Counted from the first letter of the stretch, positions 8,581 to 18,012 are shown. The stretch is DNA of 64,000 nucleotides from JAVBOO01 sp031550435 (GCA_031550435.1 JAVBOO010000022.1:48053-112052); one strand, 5' to 3'. Translations and numbers: made by a program. Notes: generated by a model from the sequence alone, not told the origin.

Positions 8581-9054
8581 ATGGAACACGAATATTTTAT
8601 GGATGACGCCATAGCCTTGGCGAAACAGGCGGCCGAGCTTGGCGAAGTGCCGATAGGCTGCGTTATAGTGTACGAAGGAAGCATAATCGGAAAAGGCTAC
8701 AACCTCCGCAACACAAAGAAAAACGCGCTCTATCATGCCGAGATTTCGGCGATAAACGAAGCCTCGTCTTTCATGAACGACTGGCGGCTTGAAAACTGTA
8801 CAATATATGTTACGCTGGAGCCCTGCCCGATGTGCGCGGGCGCGATAGTAACTTCCAGAATCAAAACGGCGGTATTCGGCGCGAGAAACCCAAAGGCCGG
8901 AAGCTGCGGAAGCATACTGAACATATTGCATACAGATAAATTTAACCACCAAGTCGAAATAATCGAGGGCATACGCAAAGATGAATGCTCGGAGCTGATG
9001 AGCGAGTTTTTCAGGAAACTGAGAGCCGAGAAGAGCAAACAAGCTCTTGAATAA
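8581..9054 (+). CDS. tadA: tRNA adenosine(34) deaminase TadA
   Basis: 157 residues. Converts the wobble adenosine of tRNA-Arg(ACG) to inosine. The zinc and catalytic motif HAE (YHAEISAI) and the PCPMCAGA pair of cysteines are intact, as is the VPIGCVIV start of the deaminase fold. ATG with SD GCAGGAG. It is the only plus-strand gene in the first 38 kb and is convergent with mnmE, 76 bp away. Confidence 0.95.
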   Translation: MEHEYFMDDAIALAKQAAELGEVPIGCVIVYEGSIIGKGYNLRNTKKNALYHAEISAINEASSFMNDWRLENCTIYVTLEPCPMCAGAIVTSRIKTAVFGARNPKAGSCGSILNILHTDKFNHQVEIIEGIRKDECSELMSEFFRKLRAEKSKQALE

Positions 9055-9083
9055 TCTCTTTTGCCGCCGCTCTTATTTTCGGG

Positions 9084-9112
9084 CCAACCGTTTCATTTAA
9101 TCAGCGCTTACC
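9084..9112 (-). repeat. Degenerate R3 fragment between tadA and mnmE
   Basis: CCAACCGTTTCATTTAATCAGCGCTTAC is a diverged copy of the R3 end (AACCG...ATTTAATCAGCACTTAC). It lies between convergent genes. Confidence 0.4.
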
Positions 9113-9130
9113 CAAAGATTTAATTCGGAA

Positions 9131-10504
9131 TTATTTCCCCAGACAAAACTCACCGAATATCCTGTCGCAGATATCTTCATCAATCGAGTTTCCCGTTATT
9201 TCCCCGAGACTCCTGTATGCATCCTCGAGGTCTATAACCGCAAGGTCGGATCCCATTCCGCGATTTAACGTCTCGAGAGCCGATTTCAGGCTATTTTCGG
9301 CCTTTATCAATGCCGCCTTATGCCTTCTGTTGTAAATATATTTTGGATTATCGTCAATTTCTCCGCCTAATATAACCTTTGTTATCGCTTTGTCAAGAAT
9401 ATTTAGTCCGAAGCCCGTTTCCGCCGATATGCGGATTATTTCCGCCTGTCCCGAGTGCGCCGTAACTTCGTCATCATCGAGCTCGGCCGGCTTATCGCTC
9501 TTGTTTACTATTACGACAGCCTTTTTACCTGTGGCAAAGTTAAGCACTTCTATGTCTTCTTTGCTCAGTTTTTCGGAGCCGTCTAGCACAATGAGTAAAA
9601 GACCTGCTTGCTTTGCCGCGTTTATACTTCTTTCTACGCCCATACTTTCAACCCTGTCACTGACAGCCCTTATTCCGGCCGTATCGGAAAGTCTGAGTGT
9701 CAGACCGGAAGCAAGCCTCATATATTCTCTTACGACATCTCTCGTCGTACCGGCGATATCGGTCACTATCGACCGGTCACAGCGCAGCAAGGCGTTCATA
9801 AGAGAGGACTTGCCGACATTCGGGCGGCCGAGTATAACGGTATCCACACCCTCTTTTATGATTTCGCCCTTATCCGCGCTTCCTATGAGTTTTGAGGTTT
9901 CGTCAAGCATTGAGCTTATCAATGCTTTCAGCCCGTCCTCGGTTTCCTGCTCTATATCGTTTTCGGGATAGTCTATGGCCGCATCTATCGATGCGAAACA
10001 ACGCATAAGCTTGTCCCTCAGAGCCGAAATTTCACCGTATACAAAGCCTGACAGCTGGTTGAGAGCCATTTTTCGCGCAAGCTCGCTCTCTGCATTTATG
10101 ATGTCGCATACAGCCTCTGCCTTCGAAAGGTCTATCCTTCCGTTCAAAAAAGCCCGCTTTGTAAATTCGCCGTTTTCGGCAAGCCTGGCTCCGTTTTTCA
10201 AAAGTAGCTCCAGCACTCTTTGAACGGAGACCGTTCCCCCGTGACAGCCTATTTCCGCAACATCTTCTCTAGTGTATGAGCGCGGAGCAAGCATGAGAGT
10301 AACGACAGCTTCGTCTTCAATAGCTTCAGACACTATAAAACCGTAGAAAACCCTGTGTGTTTCCGGCTTGTCCGAAAACTCGCGACAGCGAAACACTTTT
10401 CTGAGAACGGACAATGTACCCTCCCCGCTCATTCTTATAACACCCAGCGCCCCGCCGGGGGCGGTTGCAATGGCGCAAATAGTATCGGAAATATTTACTT
10501 TCAT
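9131..10504 (-). CDS. mnmE: tRNA uridine-5-carboxymethylaminomethyl(34) GTPase MnmE
   Basis: 457 residues, full length. With MnmG it modifies U34 of several tRNAs. Visible: N-terminal folate-binding domain (DTICAIATAPGGALGVIRMSG), GTPase domain with the P-loop GRPNVGKSS near residues 226-234, DTAG, the NKSD specificity motif, and the C-terminal CLGK tail with the conserved catalytic Cys. ATG start. MnmG is not in the window. The gene is separated from the ispH transcription unit by a strong terminator. Confidence 0.97.
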   Translation of the reverse strand: MKVNISDTICAIATAPGGALGVIRMSGEGTLSVLRKVFRCREFSDKPETHRVFYGFIVSEAIEDEAVVTLMLAPRSYTREDVAEIGCHGGTVSVQRVLELLLKNGARLAENGEFTKRAFLNGRIDLSKAEAVCDIINAESELARKMALNQLSGFVYGEISALRDKLMRCFASIDAAIDYPENDIEQETEDGLKALISSMLDETSKLIGSADKGEIIKEGVDTVILGRPNVGKSSLMNALLRCDRSIVTDIAGTTRDVVREYMRLASGLTLRLSDTAGIRAVSDRVESMGVERSINAAKQAGLLLIVLDGSEKLSKEDIEVLNFATGKKAVVIVNKSDKPAELDDDEVTAHSGQAEIIRISAETGFGLNILDKAITKVILGGEIDDNPKYIYNRRHKAALIKAENSLKSALETLNRGMGSDLAVIDLEDAYRSLGEITGNSIDEDICDRIFGEFCLGK

Positions 10505-10536
10505 AAAGCACCTGCCGAAGTAATGTAGTTTTTTAC

Positions 10537-10555
10537 GTAAACACTGATTAATTCA
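10537..10555 (+). repeat. R3 end sequence upstream of mnmE
   Basis: GTAAACACTGATTAATTC matches the terminal sequence of R3, and its first 15 bases also occur at the 3' end of comEC. The sequence to 10675 is AT-rich, contains repeated AATTCACTWTATA and GTCGTTTAAG, and has no gene. Confidence 0.45.
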
Positions 10556-10675
10556 CTATGGACGGAAACACGCTTTCAACTTTATCCACCGCATTCAGTT
10601 ATTAAAGATCGTTTAATTCGAATTCACTTATATAGTCGTTTAAGTCAAAAACGGTCTTAATTCACTATATAATGC

Positions 10676-10716
10676 AAAAAGCTGCCTTGCTATGTCAAGC
10701 AAGACAGCGGTTTTTT
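10676..10716 (-). terminator. Terminator of the ispH-S1 transcription unit
   Basis: On the minus strand the stem GCTGTCTTGC / GCAAGGCAGC with loop TTGACATA is followed by TTTTTG, 15-55 bp after the stop codon. A very similar hairpin ends the CAP gene at 58891-58925. Confidence 0.85.
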
Positions 10717-10730
10717 ATTTCGTTTAATTA

Positions 10731-12800
10731 TCAGTTATTGTCCTTTTCGAAAAACTTATCCGCAACTTCCGGCTCGCCGTGGTCATGATAAATATCGGCA
10801 GGGGCCTCTTCGCAGCAGCATGCTCGTTCGCATTCTTCGCCTTGTTCCGCTACATGTTCGGTATCTATGCCAAGCATTGAAGCTTCGCCGGCTTCATAAG
10901 CAAGCTGTTTTTCGTACTGCTTCTTGGAAAGGCTTATTCTCTTTGTCTCAAGGTTAAGCTCGGTAACTTTGACAGTAACCGTATCGCCGATAGAAAGAAC
11001 ATCGCTCGGCTTTTGGATACGCTTGTCCGAAATCTGCGAGATGTGAAGCAGACCGTCAATTCCCTCTTCAAGGGCAACAAACGCGCCAAAATCCGTCATT
11101 CTTACAACTGTACCCTCAACAATGTTGCCGGGAGCGTATTTTTCCTCGGCAGTTGCCCAAGGATCGCCCAAAAGGTTCTTTATCGAAAGAGAAATCTTGC
11201 CCTTCTCTTTGTTGACGTCTATAACATAGGCTCTGATCTTATCGCCGACTTTAAGCACATCAGAAGGTCTTCTGATTCTGTTCCAAGAAATTTCCGAAAC
11301 GTGAACAAGTCCGTCTACACCGCCAAGGTCAACAAACGCGCCGAAATCGGTAAGTCTGGAAACCGTTCCATCAATGCTCTGGCCGACCTCGATAGTCTCG
11401 AATGCCTTAGCCTTTTGCTCTTCGATAAGCTTTGTCGCAAGCTCTCTTCTTCCGGCGATAATCTTGCGCTTTCCCTTATCATACTCAAGTATGTTAAAGC
11501 CAAGCTCTTTTCCTTTAAAGGAATCGATATCTTCAACAAACCTGTTCGAAATTTGACTTGAGGGAACAAACGCTCTGAGACCGTTTATTACCGCAATAGC
11601 GCCGCCTTTAACGGTTTCAATAATCTTGCCGTTTAGGACGGCTTTGGACTCTACCGCTTTTTCAATTTCTTCGATATTGTTCAAATAATCGATTCTTTTT
11701 TTGGAGAGCAATACAGTACCGTCGACATCGTTAACATGTATGACAAATACACTGATTATATCGCCTGATTTTAATACAGCTGCCGGATCGGCATCCGGAT
11801 CCTCAGAGAATTCGCCTTTCTGGATTATTCCGTCGGATTTGTAACCGAGATTAACGGAGACCTCGCCGTTGTTGATCTGAATAACAGTGCCTTTTACTAC
11901 ATCGCCTGTATGTAAAGAGACTATATTCTCACTTAACAACTCCTCAAAAGATTTGTCGTTCTTTTTCTCTAACTCGCTCATTAGTTGTAATGCCTCCTTT
12001 ATTATGACGGGAGGGGTAGAGGCTCCCGCAGTTAAACCAATTTTACCGGAACTTGCAATAAACTTCAACTGTAAATCATTAATTGATTCGACAAAAAAAG
12101 TGTTTTCATTAAAATTTTTACATGTTTCGTACAATTTTATACTGTTCGAGCTTGTTTTGTCTCCCAAAATAATCATAGCATCTACGTTTTTGGCAATTTC
12201 CGAAGCCTCTTTTTGTCTGGCCGATGTTGCGCCGCATATCGTATTCTTAACATCAAGACGTTTAAGCCTTGAACTCAACACGTCAACTATTTTTGCATAT
12301 TCTTCAACGGAAAACGTCGTCTGCGCCAAAAGAATGTATTCGCCGTCATCGCAAAACACAGCCTGTTCCGCCTGTTCCCTGCTTGAAAGCACAACGGCCG
12401 TATAGCCCGTAATGCCGTTGCACGCAATAACTTCGGGGTGGTCCTTTTGCCCGGCTATGATTATTTTTTTGCCGAGCCGGAAACTCTCACGTATCAGCTC
12501 ATGTATTTTTTTCACATCCCTGCAAGTACAGTCAACGTAACTTATGCCCAGGCTGTCCAGCTCCGAATAAACCTCGGGCGGCACTCCGTGCGAGCGGATA
12601 ATGACATTCCTGCCGTTTGCCTCTTTTAGGCTGTCTATGCAGGCTACACCCTTTGCCCCGAGTTCATCCGTCACATGCCTGTTATGAATCAGAGGTCCAA
12701 AGGTACAGCAGTTGTTCGATTCAGAGCATTTATATGCCGTTTCAACAGCTTTTCGCACCCCGGCACAAAAGCCGGCAGATTTCGCAACAATTATTTCCAT
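10731..12800 (-). CDS. ispH: IspH (HMBPP reductase) fused to four S1 RNA-binding domains
   Basis: 689 residues. Residues 1-280 are 4-hydroxy-3-methylbut-2-enyl diphosphate reductase, the last enzyme of the MEP isoprenoid route, with the three Fe-S ligand cysteines at C12 (AGFCAGVRKAV), C93 (DCTCRD) and C189 (TICGATSARQ). Residues from about 305 hold four S1 modules (starting near 305, 390, 477 and 562; the last two show LTDFGAFVDLGGVDGLVHVS and MTDFGAFVALEEGIDGLLHI) and an acidic Cys-rich tail. This fusion is known in Clostridia. It is uncertain whether the S1 part acts as ribosomal protein S1. First frame of plsC-cmk-aroH-type context, 2 bp from plsC. Confidence 0.95.
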   Translation of the reverse strand: MEIIVAKSAGFCAGVRKAVETAYKCSESNNCCTFGPLIHNRHVTDELGAKGVACIDSLKEANGRNVIIRSHGVPPEVYSELDSLGISYVDCTCRDVKKIHELIRESFRLGKKIIIAGQKDHPEVIACNGITGYTAVVLSSREQAEQAVFCDDGEYILLAQTTFSVEEYAKIVDVLSSRLKRLDVKNTICGATSARQKEASEIAKNVDAMIILGDKTSSNSIKLYETCKNFNENTFFVESINDLQLKFIASSGKIGLTAGASTPPVIIKEALQLMSELEKKNDKSFEELLSENIVSLHTGDVVKGTVIQINNGEVSVNLGYKSDGIIQKGEFSEDPDADPAAVLKSGDIISVFVIHVNDVDGTVLLSKKRIDYLNNIEEIEKAVESKAVLNGKIIETVKGGAIAVINGLRAFVPSSQISNRFVEDIDSFKGKELGFNILEYDKGKRKIIAGRRELATKLIEEQKAKAFETIEVGQSIDGTVSRLTDFGAFVDLGGVDGLVHVSEISWNRIRRPSDVLKVGDKIRAYVIDVNKEKGKISLSIKNLLGDPWATAEEKYAPGNIVEGTVVRMTDFGAFVALEEGIDGLLHISQISDKRIQKPSDVLSIGDTVTVKVTELNLETKRISLSKKQYEKQLAYEAGEASMLGIDTEHVAEQGEECERACCCEEAPADIYHDHGEPEVADKFFEKDNN

Positions 12801-12802
12801 GC

Positions 12803-13438
12803 TTATTCCTTCTCCGCAACCGCCGTTGCAGGCTGCTTTTCTGCACTAACCGGGCCGCCCAGCAGTGCGATTTCGCGCATTATGTTTTCAGTAATTTCGC
12901 TCAAAAGGTCCGACTTGATTTTTACGTCTTTATACTCGCTTAAATCTATAGGCTTTCCGTAACGAAGCAATACTTTCGTAAACGGTTTATATGTAGCGTC
13001 AAAAAATGCCGGGACAACTAGGGCGTTACCTTTTAGCGCAAACATTGTCACTCCCGATTTGGCACTCTTGACGTCTATATCCTTCATCCTTGAGCCCTGC
13101 GCGAATATGCCCAGCGCGTCGCCTTTATTCAGCACACCCATGGCCGCGCGGTACGCCTCCATGTCGTTTGCTTCTCTGTTAAGCGATATAACATTCATTT
13201 TTCGGAACACCCAGTTTTTAAGCTTGCTATCAAAAAGTTCTTTTTTTGCCAAATAATAGATAGGACGCTTAATAGAGGCGATTACAATAACGGGGTCGAT
13301 AAAATGAATATGATTGCCGCAAATAATAATAGGACCCGTGTCGGGGATATTATCTAAACCCTCTATCCTGACTCTGTAGATAATGCGGTATAATATGCGT
13401 ATGATTGCCCTTATAATATAGTAAAACATTTGAGTCAT
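12803..13438 (-). CDS. plsC: 1-acyl-glycerol-3-phosphate acyltransferase (PlsC family)
   Basis: 211 residues. Likely makes phosphatidic acid at the membrane. Motif I is NHIHFID (NHX4D class). An N-terminal hydrophobic stretch (FYYIIRAIIRILYRIIYRV) suits membrane attachment. The glycerol-phosphate-binding motif, usually FPEGTR, reads FAQGSRM here, so Glu is replaced by Gln. ATG overlaps the cmk stop by 4 bp (ATGA), indicating translational coupling. C-terminal Pro/Glu/Ala tail. Substrate is not certain. Confidence 0.85.
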   Translation of the reverse strand: MTQMFYYIIRAIIRILYRIIYRVRIEGLDNIPDTGPIIICGNHIHFIDPVIVIASIKRPIYYLAKKELFDSKLKNWVFRKMNVISLNREANDMEAYRAAMGVLNKGDALGIFAQGSRMKDIDVKSAKSGVTMFALKGNALVVPAFFDATYKPFTKVLLRYGKPIDLSEYKDVKIKSDLLSEITENIMREIALLGGPVSAEKQPATAVAEKE

Positions 13439-14103
13439 GCTCCCCTTGATTCGGCTTTGTTATAAATCAGCTCGACTACTTCGTCAAGCGTAAGCTCGTC
13501 CGTCAATATTACGAACGCGTCATCCGCCTTTATAAGCGGAGAATGTTCCCTGCCCATATCGTATTTGTCTCTCTCGATTGTCTCTTTTAACACATTTTCA
13601 AAACACAGGCTCGGGTCAAATGGCGCAAGCTGGTCGAAACGTCTCCCCGCCCTGACTTTTGGGTCGGCATCCAAATATATCTTGAGTTCGGCGTCCGGCA
13701 ATACAAACGAGCCTATATCCCTGCCGTCCATCACGATATTTTCTTCTTTAGCCAGCTGTCTTTGAAGGGCAACGAGCTTTTCTCTGACTTCCGGATATGC
13801 GGCGACCTTTGAAGCGGCGTTAGAAACAGCCTGGCTGCGTATCATCTGCGTTACATCCGAGCCGTTTAAAAATATGCGCTGCTCACCGTCAACATGCCTG
13901 ATTTTTATATCCGTTTCGCCAAGCCTTGATATTATTTTGCCGCGTTCGGCCAAATCGATACCCAAACAAAGCATATTGTATCCGACAGCCCTATACATCG
14001 CACCCGTATCGATATAAATATACCCCAATCTTCGGGAAAGAGCTTTCGCGACCGAGCTTTTTCCCGAACCGACAGGGCCGTCTATAGCTATTTTGAATCC
14101 CAT
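13435..14103 (-). CDS. cmk: Cytidylate kinase
   Basis: 222 residues. Phosphorylates CMP and dCMP with ATP. P-loop DGPVGSGKSSVAKAL near residues 8-22; GAMYRAVGYNML, VMDGRDIGSFVLPDAELKIYL and the C-terminal DxxP-type segment are intact. Its ATG overlaps the aroH stop by one base (TGATG), so the aroH-cmk-plsC-ispH genes form a tightly packed operon, a common clostridial arrangement. Confidence 0.95.
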   Translation of the reverse strand: MGFKIAIDGPVGSGKSSVAKALSRRLGYIYIDTGAMYRAVGYNMLCLGIDLAERGKIISRLGETDIKIRHVDGEQRIFLNGSDVTQMIRSQAVSNAASKVAAYPEVREKLVALQRQLAKEENIVMDGRDIGSFVLPDAELKIYLDADPKVRAGRRFDQLAPFDPSLCFENVLKETIERDKYDMGREHSPLIKADDAFVILTDELTLDEVVELIYNKAESRGA

Positions 14104-14462
14104 CAGCTTTTCTCCTGTAAATCCGGGCGAAGGGTCACGGCGTTCTTCAAATAGACATGCCTAACCTCGCCTTGTTTTTTGTCGGAATTAAACTGTATCA
14201 TAGCTCTGATACATTTTTCAAGTGAGTTTTTGACCTCCATTTCGGCAAGACAAAGCAGCGAAGCCTCAGTTATGCCGATTTCCCTCGCGGCTGCCGCGGG
14301 ATAGGCTTTGTCAAGATCTGCCGTGCATGTGAAAATACAGAGCGTTATGTCCCCGATAGCTATATTGTTGGCGGAGAGCATTCTTTTGATAAGCTCAGCC
14401 GTATCCGCAAGAATGGCATCTTTTGTGTTTTCCGAAGTCGTCGCGCCTCTGACAGTTACCAT
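14103..14462 (-). CDS. aroH: Chorismate mutase, AroH type
   Basis: 119 residues from the ATG at 14462. Converts chorismate to prephenate for Phe/Tyr synthesis. The short trimeric AroH fold is recognised by the start VTVRGATTSENTKDAI (active-site Arg in RGATT), the EKC-type segment ENSLEKCIRAMIQFN and the C-terminal RHVYLKNAVTLRPDL. A GTG nine bases upstream is in frame, but the SD (GGTGA) precedes the ATG at proper spacing, so ATG is preferred. Confidence 0.93.
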   Translation of the reverse strand: MVTVRGATTSENTKDAILADTAELIKRMLSANNIAIGDITLCIFTCTADLDKAYPAAAAREIGITEASLLCLAEMEVKNSLEKCIRAMIQFNSDKKQGEVRHVYLKNAVTLRPDLQEKS

Positions 14463-14473
14463 AAAAGTCACCG

Positions 14474-15694
14474 CTACGCATGTTTTCCCGCCGCTATGCC
14501 TGTCGAAAACGCAATTTGCAGATTAAACCCGCCCGTATACGCGTCAACATCCAACACCTCACCGCAGAAAAACAGCCCTTTAACAAGTTTTGATTCCATA
14601 GTTTTTGGATTTATTTCCTTTACATCTACACCGCCGACAGTTATAACAGCTTCGTTAAAACCTCTCGCGCCTGCTATCGTAACGGTCAGTGATTTCAAAA
14701 GCGCTCCGAGGCACCTTCTCTCTTCTCTCGTGATTTCACAGCATTTTTTGTTTTCGTTTATGCCGCTGAGCTTCACTATAACCGGTATCAGTTTTTGCGG
14801 AAGCAGCTCAGAGAGGCTGTTTTTATAAGCCTTGAGCGAAAACTGCTCGAAATCCCTGATAAGACGTCTGTCAAGCTGTTCCTCGTCTAAAGCGGGCTTT
14901 AGGTCTATCTCCAGTTTGCAGCCCGAATCATATTTCCCGAGGACATATCTGCTCGCCGACAGTATAACAGGACCTGACAAACCGTAGTGAGTAAAAAGCA
15001 TTTCACCGAAATCTCTGTATAAGACTGAGTTTCCGTCTTTTAGAGTTACCGAAACATTTTTCAGGCTCAATCCTTGCAGCTCGGGTATCCAGTCTTCTCT
15101 CGCCGTAAGCGGAACAAGAGAAGGGTACAGCTTTGTTACGTTGTGGCTAAAAGCTTTTGCGAACCTGTAGCCGTCCCCGGTTGAGCCCGTTCCCGGATAG
15201 GAAAGCCCGCCGGTCGCGACTATCACCGAATCCGCCGCGGTAAATCCGTCCTTTGTAACAACGCCTTTAACACAGCCGCCTTCAGCTGCAATTTCGATTA
15301 CAGCAGCGTTTAAAACCGTTTTGACCCCGTTTTTTTTCATGTATCTTACAAGGGCATCGGCAATATCCCTTGCATTGTCCGAAACGGGAAACACGCGGTT
15401 CCCGCGTTCAACCTTTGTTTCGACCCCGAGACCGGCAAAAAAATCAACCACTGCGAAGCTGTCAAACTGACTTATAGAGCTGTACATAAATCTCGGGTTC
15501 CCGCAAATGTTTTGCACAAGCTCGGTCACATCGCAAGCGTTTGTTACGTTGCAGCGTCCTTTTCCGGTTATGAGCAGTTTTTTGCCCGTCCTGTCGTTTT
15601 TTTCGAACAGTATGACATTATTGCCAAGTTCAGCGCTTTTACCCGCCGCTATCATCCCTGCGGCTCCGCCGCCTATAACCGCTATGGTTTTCAT
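14474..15694 (-). CDS. FAD-dependent oxidoreductase, HI0933/BaiN family
   Basis: 406 residues. N-terminal dinucleotide fold GGGAAGMIAAGKSAELG, followed by the family motif GKGRCNVTN; C-terminal VTVGGVDVKEINPKTMES, GLFFCGEVLDVDAYTGGFNLQ and AFSTG motifs are intact. The family contains a reductase linked to bile-acid metabolism (BaiN) and proteins of unknown substrate; nothing here points to a substrate. ATG overlaps the thiI stop (GCATGA) by 4 bp. Confidence 0.9.
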   Translation of the reverse strand: MKTIAVIGGGAAGMIAAGKSAELGNNVILFEKNDRTGKKLLITGKGRCNVTNACDVTELVQNICGNPRFMYSSISQFDSFAVVDFFAGLGVETKVERGNRVFPVSDNARDIADALVRYMKKNGVKTVLNAAVIEIAAEGGCVKGVVTKDGFTAADSVIVATGGLSYPGTGSTGDGYRFAKAFSHNVTKLYPSLVPLTAREDWIPELQGLSLKNVSVTLKDGNSVLYRDFGEMLFTHYGLSGPVILSASRYVLGKYDSGCKLEIDLKPALDEEQLDRRLIRDFEQFSLKAYKNSLSELLPQKLIPVIVKLSGINENKKCCEITREERRCLGALLKSLTVTIAGARGFNEAVITVGGVDVKEINPKTMESKLVKGLFFCGEVLDVDAYTGGFNLQIAFSTGIAAGKHA

Positions 15695-16863
15695 GCATCT
15701 ATCACTTCGATCTCGGCTTCTTTAACAGCCTTTTCGAGCAGTTCGTCAAGCTCATCAAACATGTTGCGTTCTATGCTTTCGATTATGGTCTTTTTTGGTT
15801 TTGTCTCCGGATGATCGGCGACAAATATCGTACAACAATCCTCATAGGGCAAAATAGAGATTTCGGCTGTTCCGATTTCTTCGGCCATGTCCATGATCTC
15901 CTGCTTATCCATGCCCGAAAGCGGACGATACACAGGATAAAACGTTGCACCGTCTATGGCGAATATGCTCTCCATTGTCTGGCTCGCAACCTGACCGATA
16001 CTGTCTCCCGTCACAAGGCCAAGGGACTTGGACAAAACCGCTATTTTTTCCGCGGCTTTTAGCATTGCTCTTTTCAGCAAAATTGTCAGTTTCTCGGGCG
16101 GAACCTTGTCACGCATGAAAACCTGAGCATCGGTAAACGGCACAGTATAAAGCTTTATCGAGCCTGTGTAGTGAGCCAATCTTTCCGCAAGAGCCCGCAC
16201 CTTTTCTTTCGCCCTGTTTGAGGTATAGGGCGGACTGTGAAAATAAACAGCCTCAATCTCCGCACCCCTTTTTGCGGTCAAAAAGCCCGCGACCGGGCTG
16301 TCAAATCCTCCGGACAAAAGAAGCGTTGCTTTACCGGAAGAGCCGTATGGCAAGCCGCCCTGACCCTTTATAAGCTCGGAATATATGTATACGTCGTTTC
16401 TGATCTCTATTCTCAACGTAACTTCCGGATTATGAACATCGACTGAAAGCCCCGCCATGTTTTCGAGTATATATCCTCCGACTTCCGATGACACCTCGTT
16501 AGACAAAAGCGGATAACGCTTGTTTGCCCTTCTTGTCTCAACTTTAAAGCTCTTTGCTCCCGAAACAGACTTCATGCTGTCAAGAGCAACTGCCTTAATA
16601 GTGTCTATATCCGATTCGCTCATCATAACACACGGGCTGACACCTATAATGCCGAATATATCAACTACACGCGGTATGACATACTCAAAATCAAAATCCG
16701 TGTCGGAATCTATAATAAATCTGCCTTGCTCTTTGATAACGTAATATTGTTTTTTGTCACGGAGGTTCTGCCTTATCCTCGCGATAAGCATGTTTTCGAA
16801 CAGCCGCCTGTTTCCGCCTCTTAGAGCGATTTCTCCGTATCTGACCATTAAAACGCGCTTCAT
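15691..16863 (-). CDS. thiI: tRNA 4-thiouridine synthase ThiI
   Basis: 390 residues. Forms s4U8 in tRNA and may pass sulfur to thiazole synthesis. N-terminal ferredoxin-like and THUMP region (RYGEIALRGGNRRLFE at residues 8-23) and the PP-loop LLSGGFDSPVAGF near residue 182 are present. It ends without the C-terminal rhodanese domain of E. coli ThiI, as usual in Firmicutes, where the partner cysteine desulfurase delivers sulfur. That partner lies immediately upstream, 3 bp away. Confidence 0.95.
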   Translation of the reverse strand: MKRVLMVRYGEIALRGGNRRLFENMLIARIRQNLRDKKQYYVIKEQGRFIIDSDTDFDFEYVIPRVVDIFGIIGVSPCVMMSESDIDTIKAVALDSMKSVSGAKSFKVETRRANKRYPLLSNEVSSEVGGYILENMAGLSVDVHNPEVTLRIEIRNDVYIYSELIKGQGGLPYGSSGKATLLLSGGFDSPVAGFLTAKRGAEIEAVYFHSPPYTSNRAKEKVRALAERLAHYTGSIKLYTVPFTDAQVFMRDKVPPEKLTILLKRAMLKAAEKIAVLSKSLGLVTGDSIGQVASQTMESIFAIDGATFYPVYRPLSGMDKQEIMDMAEEIGTAEISILPYEDCCTIFVADHPETKPKKTIIESIERNMFDELDELLEKAVKEAEIEVIDA

Positions 16864-16866
16864 GTT

Positions 16867-18012
16867 CTACCTCTTTTTCTTTATGCCGGCAAGCCTGGGA
16901 AATACCTCTAATACGGTTTCGGCAAATATTTCGGCTTCTTTTTTTGTGCTGTAGTGCGAAAAGCTCAGTCTTATTGCCGAGGAAATGCGCTCAGGCGAAA
17001 GCCCGCATGCCGTTAGTACGGCACTTGCCTTTGTTTTCGACGAACATGCCGACCCGGCCGACACATATATGCCCGCTTCCTCTAGCGTATGAAGCATAAC
17101 CTCCGACATAACGCCTGTAAAGCTCAGATTCAATATGTACGGGGACGCTTGCTCGTGTGTATTTATATAAATTCCCGAAACCGAGCCGAGTTTTTCCCTC
17201 AGGTAGCGATTTATTTCGGAAACGTTTTTTAAGTCGGATTCGCGATTTTTCCTGCCTAGCTTAACGGCTTCTTCAAAAGCTGCAACGCCATAAGTGTTTT
17301 CCGTTCCGGAACGTATATTTTTCTGCTGTTTTCCGCCGTAAATCATGGGCTGAACATTGATGCCCTTTTTTATCACAAGAGCGCCGACACCCTTAACACC
17401 GTGCAGCTTGTGCGCGCTTATGCTGTATAAATCGGCTCCGATCACGGTGAAATCCGTATCGAATTTGCCGAAGCCCTGTACGGCGTCAACATGAAACACT
17501 GTTTTTCCGTTCTTTGCCTTAACGAGCCTCGATGCCTTTGCCAAATCGTTCATTGCGCCGGTTTCGCTGTTTACAAAGCCCATGCTGACAAGAACGGTAT
17601 CACTGTTTACGGCTTTTTCAAGTTCGTCCAAATCGGCACTTCCGTATTTGTCGGAATTGATATAAACAACGTCGTAGCCGTCGGCTTCAAGCTTTTTGTA
17701 GCATTCCGTCACGGAAGGGTGCTCGACTTTTGTGCATATAACGCGTTTATTCCTGTAGGGGCGGACATAGCCGAGTATCGCGATGTTATTGCTTTCGGTC
17801 GCGCCCGATGTGAATATTATCTCCGACCCGGCAGCATTTAACTCAGATAATATTGTTTTCTTGCACGATTGGAGAATTTTTTCGGCATTCAGGCCTAAAT
17901 CATGCATAGACGACGGATTTCCGTAGTTTTCCCGGCATACCGAAATAAACCGCGCGAGTACTTCCTCGTGCGGTTTAGAGGTTGCTGCATTGTCAAAGTA
18001 AATTTCAGTCAT
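16867..18012 (-). CDS. Cysteine desulfurase (NifS/IscS family), ThiI partner
   Basis: 381 residues. PLP enzyme that takes sulfur from cysteine. Start MTEIYFDNAATSKP, the PLP lysine in SISAHKLHGVKGVGAL, and the persulfide cysteine in SAGSACSSK are all present. Position directly before thiI indicates that its main job is sulfur delivery for s4U, like NifZ in B. subtilis. ATG with SD GGGTGAAAT. It is preceded by a gap of about 100 bp after the receiver gene. Confidence 0.93.
   Translation of the reverse strand: MTEIYFDNAATSKPHEEVLARFISVCRENYGNPSSMHDLGLNAEKILQSCKKTILSELNAAGSEIIFTSGATESNNIAILGYVRPYRNKRVICTKVEHPSVTECYKKLEADGYDVVYINSDKYGSADLDELEKAVNSDTVLVSMGFVNSETGAMNDLAKASRLVKAKNGKTVFHVDAVQGFGKFDTDFTVIGADLYSISAHKLHGVKGVGALVIKKGINVQPMIYGGKQQKNIRSGTENTYGVAAFEEAVKLGRKNRESDLKNVSEINRYLREKLGSVSGIYINTHEQASPYILNLSFTGVMSEVMLHTLEEAGIYVSAGSACSSKTKASAVLTACGLSPERISSAIRLSFSHYSTKKEAEIFAETVLEVFPRLAGIKKKR

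Noticed and set aside
9390..9971. 193-residue plus-strand open frame opposite mnmE
   Set aside because: Complement of a well-conserved gene; Ser-rich shadow frame with no SD or family motif.
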